NCBI GenBank assembly: GCA_021325595.1
Contig: JAJPGX010000001.1
Location: 1 to 47,490, forward strand
Origin: Nitrososphaerota archaeon
Lineage (GTDB): Archaea > Thermoproteota > Nitrososphaeria > Nitrososphaerales > Nitrosopumilaceae
Length of the DNA stretch: 47,490 nt
Reading direction: 5' to 3'
Positions 41,598 to 47,490 of this stretch are shown one piece after another (positions within the stretch are counted from its first letter, which is position 1; each line of letters starts with the position of its first letter). Both the position numbers and the translations under genes were made by a program. The notes under the pieces are model-generated. The model made no database searches. It was not told where the DNA came from and saw nothing but the letters and a program-made list of their open reading frames with translations.

Positions 41598-42254
41598 ATG
41601 AAATTTATAATTCTTGCCTTTGCATTACTTGGGTTGCTCTTGATATCGCCATATCCAAAGCCAATCCAGGCTGATTCTGAAACAGTATCGATTGTCAACC
41701 CAGTAGTGCAGCCATCTAAAATCATGGCAGGAGATGAATTTGCAGTAAACGCAACTATCGTAAACAATTCAAACCAGACCATATCAGTTCACAATGACTG
41801 TGGTGGTGCGTTTTCAGTATCATTTGATAACCATGTTGTAGCAGGTCCCACCAAAATATGCAACTTTTTGGCAATCCAGATTATACTCAAACCAGGTGAA
41901 AACATAACCAGATCGAGTCTATTTTCAGTCATTGGTTACAAGGCAGTATCACCTGGAACAGTAAATGCAACTATTACCGCATCATATATTCCGGTAAACC
42001 AAACAAATTCTAATTTATCATCAAATCCGATTAACGTAACAAAATCATTCCAGTTTACTATACTGAATCAGACAACCTACACACCTCATATCACATCACC
42101 ACTAACACAATTCAAGGCAGGTGTTGCAGCAAAGGATGTAAAATGTCAATCAGATCTTCAACTAATCATAAAATCTGAAGATGGATCACCTGCATGTGTC
42201 AAGTCACAAACAGCACAAAGACTAGTTGATCTGGGATGGGGAACAAGCCCTTAA
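41598..42254 (+). CDS. Exported protein matching the serpin N-terminal half
   Basis: The 218-residue product has a signal peptide (1-25), a beta-rich domain (26-160; MAGDEFAVNATIVNNSNQTI) and a PACV domain (167-215), ending right after GWGTSP. It aligns along its whole length with residues 1-222 of the serpin at 773, including shared SKSFQF/TKSFQF and TAQRLV segments. It is thus the free-standing version of the serpin's N-terminal half. It lacks the shared promoter element and MKTLHL leader. Confidence 0.82.
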   Translation: MKFIILAFALLGLLLISPYPKPIQADSETVSIVNPVVQPSKIMAGDEFAVNATIVNNSNQTISVHNDCGGAFSVSFDNHVVAGPTKICNFLAIQIILKPGENITRSSLFSVIGYKAVSPGTVNATITASYIPVNQTNSNLSSNPINVTKSFQFTILNQTTYTPHITSPLTQFKAGVAAKDVKCQSDLQLIIKSEDGSPACVKSQTAQRLVDLGWGTSP

Positions 42255-42352
42255 TTCAAAATTTAGATCTAAATTTTTACATAAAAAACATGATCCAAGA
42301 AGAATGATTTCTAAACAACCTTTTTATTCAAAACCTCAAGTGTTGTTTTGAA

Positions 42353-43330
42353 TTGAAAAAATTTGCATTACTCGCACTTGTCTGTGGTATACTATCTACT
42401 CAAATAGCATCTGGACAAACCCAAAAAGACTTTGCACCAGACTGGATAAAAAATGACGCACGCATGTTATGGGACTCTGATATTACAGATGAGGAATTTG
42501 TTAATGCTATGAAGTGGCTAATTGAAAATAACATACTTCATGTTCAACGCATGGAATTTGTATCCAATTCCTCGCCACAAATTCCTCAAAATGTAAAGAC
42601 AATAGCTTACTTTTGGAGTCAAGATAGAGTATCTGACAGGGAATTTCTAAACAGTATACAGTATCTTGTAAGTGAGGGCGTAATACCTTTGAGCACAGAT
42701 TTCGTTTCTAAAAAAACATCTGATCTCAATACAGTTATTGAATCAAACGAAAATCAAACCACGGTTGTCATAATTCCTACTTTTACCGCAATAGCCTATT
42801 CTCATTCTTCATTTTATGCGTATTATTTTCACCAATGCGACCAATCTTGTCTGATCGCCTCACTTGAAAAAAACATTTCATTGGATTTTACATCAAGTAA
42901 GAATGGAGTTGCAATTCTAAAATCAATGGGATATGATACAGTAACTGATATCGATGTTGATAAAAACCCCAGAATCCTCTCAAAATATGATAGAGTCATA
43001 GTATTGCACAATGAGTATGTTACTCAAAACGAGTTTAACGCAATTACTTCTCACTCACATGTCATCTTTCTATATCCTAATTCATTATACGCTAAGGTTG
43101 TAGTTGATTATACAAATAATACCATGACACTTGTACGCGGTCATGGATATCCTGACAAGTCAATAATTAATGGCTTTGATTGGGAATTTGATAACTCTGT
43201 GCTTGAATATGACACAAAATGTTCTAACTGGAATTTTTATCAATCTTATGACTACGTCATGCTAAATTGTTATCCTGAGAATGTCCTGTCGAAAAATATT
43301 GATATGCTAAAAGCCATAAGAAATCTTTAG
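42353..43330 (+). CDS. Exported protein with paired DWIKNDA-type domains, TTG start
   Basis: The TTG start (MKKFALLALVCGILS) is supported by a TATA-like TTTTTATTC 32 nt upstream and the signal peptide. The 325-residue product has two related roughly 40-residue helical units near the N-terminus (PDWIKNDARMLWDSDITDEE and TIAYFWSQDRVSDREF...), a unit common in thaumarchaeal secreted proteins. A larger alpha/beta domain follows (about 140-325; DRVIVLHNEYVTQNEF) with Cys pairs (HQCDQSC). Function unknown. Confidence 0.78.
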   Translation: MKKFALLALVCGILSTQIASGQTQKDFAPDWIKNDARMLWDSDITDEEFVNAMKWLIENNILHVQRMEFVSNSSPQIPQNVKTIAYFWSQDRVSDREFLNSIQYLVSEGVIPLSTDFVSKKTSDLNTVIESNENQTTVVIIPTFTAIAYSHSSFYAYYFHQCDQSCLIASLEKNISLDFTSSKNGVAILKSMGYDTVTDIDVDKNPRILSKYDRVIVLHNEYVTQNEFNAITSHSHVIFLYPNSLYAKVVVDYTNNTMTLVRGHGYPDKSIINGFDWEFDNSVLEYDTKCSNWNFYQSYDYVMLNCYPENVLSKNIDMLKAIRNL

Positions 43331-43953
43331 CAAACCCAGAGTTTTATCCTAGTTATCTTGGAATATTATTTGAATAAGAATTAATAAAAAAGATGTCTCT
43401 ATGGTTATTTGTAAATGATAATCATAGAGTAAGCGATGATATTGTCTACCCGATAAAATTGGGCTATGGTCTGTAATCGCTCAGGAGTAATCTCTGACAC
43501 TTGTTTTTTCTATGTTGTGTGATTGGTTTTAAAGTTTGAATCCAAATTATTCCATCAATAGATCAATTATAGTTGAACATTCTTTAACTTGTTTTCTTAC
43601 TGAATCTATACTTTGACTGATATGGTGATGATGATCTACTGTCTATAATATTTTATGTTAATATGTAGATAAGTTTATGTGATTTTGAGAAAATTTAGAA
43701 TTGATATATCTTAACTCATCCTTAAACATTTGAGCAAATCAGATTATGATTGTGTGATGGAAATTATTGTTGGCCAAATATCGCTAAATGTAAGTTATAT
43801 CAACCATAAGTCCAAGGTAGAATCTTATTCAGACTGTCTGATCAAAATATAACAATACCTCGCATATCACGCTTACCTTTATTGCTAACTGCTTTAGTTA
43901 ACTTGGTTAAGTCACAAAGCTACGCAATCTATTAAATATATTGAGAGCACTAC
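43331..43953. other. Gene-poor 620-bp stretch with one weak minus-strand ORF
   Basis: No convincing gene is present. A minus-strand GTG ORF (43405-43500) encodes 31 residues (MSEITPERLQTIAQFYRVDN...), with a TATA-like CTTTAAAA 34 nt upstream. A second open stretch further right reads DHHHHISQSIDSVRKQVKEC but has no start. Both may be remnants. Near the right end, TAACTGCTTTAGTTA is a small inverted repeat before the 43960 promoter. Confidence 0.35.
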
Positions 43954-43959
43954 TTGTTA

Positions 43960-44910
43960 ATGATTATAAACCTCAAGTACAGTGCATTGCTTGCATCAGT
44001 GCTTCTGATATTGCCATATGCCGCATATGCAGACTCTGGTTCTACATATGTAAATCAAAGAATGCAGATACAGATGGCAACTGACACATGCTATAACACA
44101 TACATTACTGGATACCTCAATGCAGTTGTAACTGTAATCAACAACAGTACCATCACGGCAACTATATCCGCTACTGATTTGCCAAAACTTGCAACAGATT
44201 ATTCTGTATTGCAATCTGATATTTCTGCAAACAATACAGCGCAATTCAAAACAGATGACAAGACATTCCATTCAGATGGCCGAACAGCAAATCATGATGC
44301 TACTGCAGCAATAAGAATGGCTCATGACAAGACGGTAAAATCAACATTAAGAACAGATGTCGTTCCAATCAAATCTGCATACATAAAATGCCTCTTTGGA
44401 GTAAGACAACAACAAGCTAGTTTGAAAGTAGACATATTCTCAAAAGCTATAGGACGTGCAGAAGCACATGAACAAAATATGCAAAAAGGTGGATTGGATA
44501 CATCCACATTAAATAAAACAATAGGTGATGCTAACTCGAAGATTGTAGAGTTCAAGACTGCTGTTGAGAATGCAGAAAACAGTACACAACTCAAATCTGT
44601 AATGGACAGTTTCTGTCTTTACAATGGATGTAAGGATTCAAACAACTTTCACTTTGCAGCAAAAGTAGCAATTGATACAACACAGACAAAGCTAAATCGT
44701 CTTGCCGGAATGAATACCACGTCATCATATCAAGCACTGGTAAGCCAAGCCCAAACTGACATCAACAATGCCCAGACTACACTGGATCAAGTAAATTCCA
44801 ACAAATACAACGGCACCCAGTCAAATGACGTCTGGAACAATATCAAGGCAGCATCTGATATAATACATCAGCTACAACAAATCATATCTCACAAAAACGG
44901 CAAACACTAA
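43960..44910 (+). CDS. Exported helical (coiled-coil) protein
   Basis: The ATG at 43960 is 29 nt after a TATA-like ATTAAATAT. The 316-residue product has a signal peptide (about 1-25, ending YAAYA) and a Thr/Ser/Asn-rich, mostly alpha-helical body, with coiled-coil-like stretches at about 150-210 and 235-310. Four cysteines (DTCYNTY, IKCLFG, FCLYNGC) may form two disulfides. No catalytic motif. A secreted filament or coat component is plausible; family unassigned. Confidence 0.75.
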   Translation: MIINLKYSALLASVLLILPYAAYADSGSTYVNQRMQIQMATDTCYNTYITGYLNAVVTVINNSTITATISATDLPKLATDYSVLQSDISANNTAQFKTDDKTFHSDGRTANHDATAAIRMAHDKTVKSTLRTDVVPIKSAYIKCLFGVRQQQASLKVDIFSKAIGRAEAHEQNMQKGGLDTSTLNKTIGDANSKIVEFKTAVENAENSTQLKSVMDSFCLYNGCKDSNNFHFAAKVAIDTTQTKLNRLAGMNTTSSYQALVSQAQTDINNAQTTLDQVNSNKYNGTQSNDVWNNIKAASDIIHQLQQIISHKNGKH

Positions 44911-45124
44911 TTTTTTTTATTTTTTAATCAGAATTTCATAGTACGTCTACAAATTATGTTATCAAGATTTTGAGACAAATGAATCCATATTGTCATAATG
45001 GTGAGAACCTACTCATGAGCATGAATCTCTAATTCTTAATCTGCTATAATATGCTCAAACTCATACATGTTCAATCATATGTTATGAACACTTATCAATT
45101 CCCAAACGATTAACTATTTTATCC

Positions 45125-45451
45125 TTGACAAAAAAGACTGGACAAAAAAAGAACCCACAACTTGGGTTTGACCCTGATAATTTATCTCTGAATAAAAAAG
45201 ACATTATTGATTTCTGTGACAGGATAATTTCAGATTGGCAAAAAAAGCCATTGACACAAACAAATGCAAAAAATATCGCAGCTATGGTGGGAGTCAGAAC
45301 TGCTGTTCACTTTACTGACGAGGAATCACTGAAGGCAATCTGGTCTGAAATCATAAAGTGGGTGTATCAACTTCTATATGAGAATGCTATGGCCCAAGCA
45401 AAAGGGGAAAAGTCTCAATGGGCATCTACTTTTGAAAAATTAAAAAAATAG
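45125..45451 (+). CDS. Small cytoplasmic helical protein, TTG start
   Basis: There is no ATG near the 5' end; a TTG gives MTKKTGQKKNPQLGFDPDNL, with a TATA-like ACTTATC about 35 nt upstream. The 108-residue product has a basic N-terminus and a helical domain (IIDFCDRIISDWQKKPL, IWSEIIKWVYQLLYENA). No known motif. It may bind nucleic acid through its basic start, but this is a guess. Confidence 0.65.
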   Translation: MTKKTGQKKNPQLGFDPDNLSLNKKDIIDFCDRIISDWQKKPLTQTNAKNIAAMVGVRTAVHFTDEESLKAIWSEIIKWVYQLLYENAMAQAKGEKSQWASTFEKLKK

Positions 45452-45590
45452 AAACCAGATGTTGTTTAATTTTAATTTAAAATTTGAACTAGTACAAAAT
45501 AAAATTCTACAATATTAGAATCAAAATATGTTCTAAACAAATATGTTGATTGTACGTATTAAATAAGCAATATTAGCTTGTCCTAATGAA

Positions 45591-46307
45591 ATGGTTTCAC
45601 AAAGATTTCTGATAGTAATCGTATCAGTTTCTGTTGCAGTACTGCTGTTTTCTAGTTCTACCGTGTCTGCAATTTCTTTGCAGCCAAATGAAAAATCATT
45701 ACAGACAGTCAAAACTTGTTATGGCAAATTATCTCAAAAAAATGACTGGTCTAATTGTAACTTAAAGCACGTAAACATTTCATACAAAAATCTTGCTGGC
45801 ATCAATTTCTCCGGTGCGGACCTCTCAGGCGCACGATTCTATGATACAAACCTTACAGGCGCAAACTTTGCCGGTGCAAAACTTTCAGGAGTAAGCTTCA
45901 ACTATGTAAATCTCTCAAATGCAGATCTTCATGGTACTATTTTACAAAGTGCAGATTTTTATCATTCAAATCTCTCAGGAGCAAATCTGCAAGATGCTGA
46001 TCTTCAATACTCTAGGTTTCCAAGTGTTAATTTTCAAGGTGCAAACTTGTCTAACTCTGATCTATCTAATATCAGTGCACAAACTGCTAATTTCCAAAAT
46101 GCCATTCTAAAAAATGTTAAACTGTTAAACGCTGAATTATTGGGAAGTGATTTTTCATGGGCTGATCTCTCAGGCGCTGATCTTACCAGTGCAGACAATA
46201 CTGGTGGATTTATGACAAATGCTGATCTGACCGATGCGAAGGTGTCAGGCCTAGATACCGCAAGCGTGGATCTGTCATGCCATGGAAATTCCATCTGTAC
46301 AGAATAG
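45591..46307 (+). CDS. Exported pentapeptide-repeat protein
   Basis: The 238-residue product has a signal peptide (1-26) and about 30 pentapeptide repeats (A[D/N]LxG; NFSGADLSGARFYDTNLTGA) from about residue 60 to 222. This predicts a right-handed quadrilateral beta helix. Two Cys at each end (KTCYG, SNCNLK; LSCHGNSIC) may cap the coil by disulfides. A TATA-like TATTAAATA lies 32 nt upstream. Export is unusual for the family, which is mostly cytoplasmic. It lies 16 bp before the multicopper oxidase. Confidence 0.92.
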   Translation: MVSQRFLIVIVSVSVAVLLFSSSTVSAISLQPNEKSLQTVKTCYGKLSQKNDWSNCNLKHVNISYKNLAGINFSGADLSGARFYDTNLTGANFAGAKLSGVSFNYVNLSNADLHGTILQSADFYHSNLSGANLQDADLQYSRFPSVNFQGANLSNSDLSNISAQTANFQNAILKNVKLLNAELLGSDFSWADLSGADLTSADNTGGFMTNADLTDAKVSGLDTASVDLSCHGNSICTE

Positions 46308-46323
46308 AATATGTGTTTGATTT

Positions 46324-47490
46324 ATGGACATAAGTAAGATAACTCTTGCATGTCTTGCAGTAACTGTATCTTCACTTGTATCTATAATGGGCTATCAATT
46401 CATTGTAACAAACCAAAATCATAACCATGACGATGATTATAGTGCAAATTTTTACAACTTTGTTAGTCCTACCAAATACCAAGGACAAATACGTACATAT
46501 TATATCGCAGCAGATGAGATAAACTGGAATTATGCTCCGACTGGAATGAACATGATTACAGGAACAATCCTGTCAGATGATCCTGTAGCTTCAGTCTATA
46601 CAATTAATGGAAAAGACAGGATAGGTAGCACATATCTGAAATGTCTCTATCGAGAATATCTTGATGATAGATTTAACAAAAAAAAAACCTGAAAATGAAA
46701 ACTGGGAACATCTTGGAATGCTTGGACCTGTAATTCATGCTGAAGTCGGTGATACAATAAAAGTAGTTTTCAAAAATAACTGTCGTATTCCTACAAGCAT
46801 GCATCCGCATGGAGTCTTTTATGACAAGGCATCAGAGGGGGCACCATACAATGACGGAATACCTGATTCTGACAAGATAGGTGAAAAAATCCAGCCTGGA
46901 AAAAACTATACCTACACATGGCAAGTACCACTAAGGGCAGGTCCAGGTCCACATGATCCAAGTTCTATAGTATGGATGTATCATTCGCATGTTGATGAAA
47001 TATCAGACACATATGCAGGATTGGTAGGACCTATTATCATAACAAAACATGGAGAGGCAAATCCTGATGGAACGCCAAAAGGTGTAGACAAGGAATTTGT
47101 AACAATGTTTGCTATAATGAATGAAAACAAAAGTCCATATCTTGATTATAACATAAACACATTTGCTCAAAATCCATCTTCAGTAAACACAGAAGATGAT
47201 AACTTTCAGGAAAGTAACCTAATGCATTCCATTAACGGATATGTCTATGGGAATCTTCCAGGGCTGAAAATGAAAGCCTTTAGTCATGTACGATGGTATG
47301 TTGTGGGAATGGGTACCGAAGCTGATCTGCACACACCGCACTGGCACGGGGAGACACTTTTGATGAATGGAATGAGAACTGATATGGTGGAACTTCTTCC
47401 AATGAGTATGAAAGTGCTTGATATGTATCCTGATAATGTTGGAACATGGCAGTATCATTGCCATGTCAACGACCATCTTGCTGCTGGTAT
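46324..47490 (+). pseudogene. Ceruloplasmin-like multicopper oxidase, frameshifted, 3' cut by window
   Basis: Frame 1 (46324-46692) encodes a signal anchor and the start of a cupredoxin domain (YYIAADEINWNYAPTGMN). It then meets a stop right after a run of ten A (46678-46687). Skipping one base restores the frame to the window end: PENENWEHLGMLGPVIHAEV, SMHPHGVFYD, MYHSHVDE, HTPHWHGE and YHCHVNDHLAAG. All visible copper ligands are intact, so the protein should oxidise a substrate at T1 copper and reduce O2 at the T2/T3 cluster. Two cupredoxin domains fill about 390 residues (two-domain type). The A10 tract may be a sequencing error, a true mutation, or a slippage site. Confidence 0.85.

Noticed and set aside
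44911-45124. Intergenic gap before 45125
   Set aside because: AT-rich with T-runs after 44910 that could end transcription; no ORF, hairpin or RNA gene could be supported.

Overview
The window looks like an AT-rich chromosome segment of an ammonia-oxidising archaeon (Thaumarchaeota/Nitrososphaeria, probably the Nitrosopumilales side). The evidence is a TFB-type transcription factor, PEF(G)-type C-terminal sorting tails, many secreted beta-propeller and Ig-like proteins, a ceruloplasmin-like multicopper oxidase, small zinc-ribbon proteins, TRAM and DUF488 proteins, and mostly leaderless genes with a TATA-like box 25-36 nt before the start codon. I found no tRNA, CRISPR array, insertion sequence or replication origin.

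Layout. 1-300 is the 3' end of 23S rRNA with a hairpin/T-tract terminator. 727-6524 is an operon of exported proteins headed by a serpin, a related gene (5493), and a dead leader at 6501. 6674-8703 holds a Met-rich membrane protein, then a membrane protein with a 37-residue Cys-rich partner, divergent from an HxlR regulator. 8783-10161 is a compact HTH-nucleotidyltransferase/HEPN toxin-antitoxin module bracketed by 35-bp direct repeats, with two pairs of palindromic operators and a G-rich tract. 10325-27273 is the core: five more exported-protein operons (B to F). Inside this core also lies a membrane-anchored regulator divergent from a small protein that resembles its own outer segment. 27378-32891 returns to ordinary genes (DUF190 remnant, malic enzyme, DUF488, TFB). 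33284-41490 carries small metal-binding proteins, winged-helix regulators, an NHL propeller, a UspA protein, a radical SAM enzyme and a TRAM protein. 41598-47490 has more exported proteins and ends inside a multicopper oxidase with a frameshift at an A10 tract.

The most unusual system is the exported-protein regulon. Six transcription units (A 727, B 10325, C 13018, D 16203, E 22059, F 25131) start from nearly the same promoter, close to CTACRYCANTTTTTTAAA, instead of having unrelated TATA regions. Nearly all downstream genes begin with the same signal-peptide start (MKTLHL-like, DNA close to ATGAAAACTCTNCATCTT), joined to the upstream stop codon with 10 nt or less or a 4-nt overlap. Nine proteins carry one roughly 49-residue two-cysteine domain (SPLxQF...C...PACV...GWG). 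The head gene of operon F is not exported: it is a diverged paralogue of RNA polymerase subunit Rpo7, coupled to a secreted Hint-domain protein. Together these suggest a coregulated, cassette-built surface-protein set, possibly read by specialised basal transcription factors. The last clause is inference.
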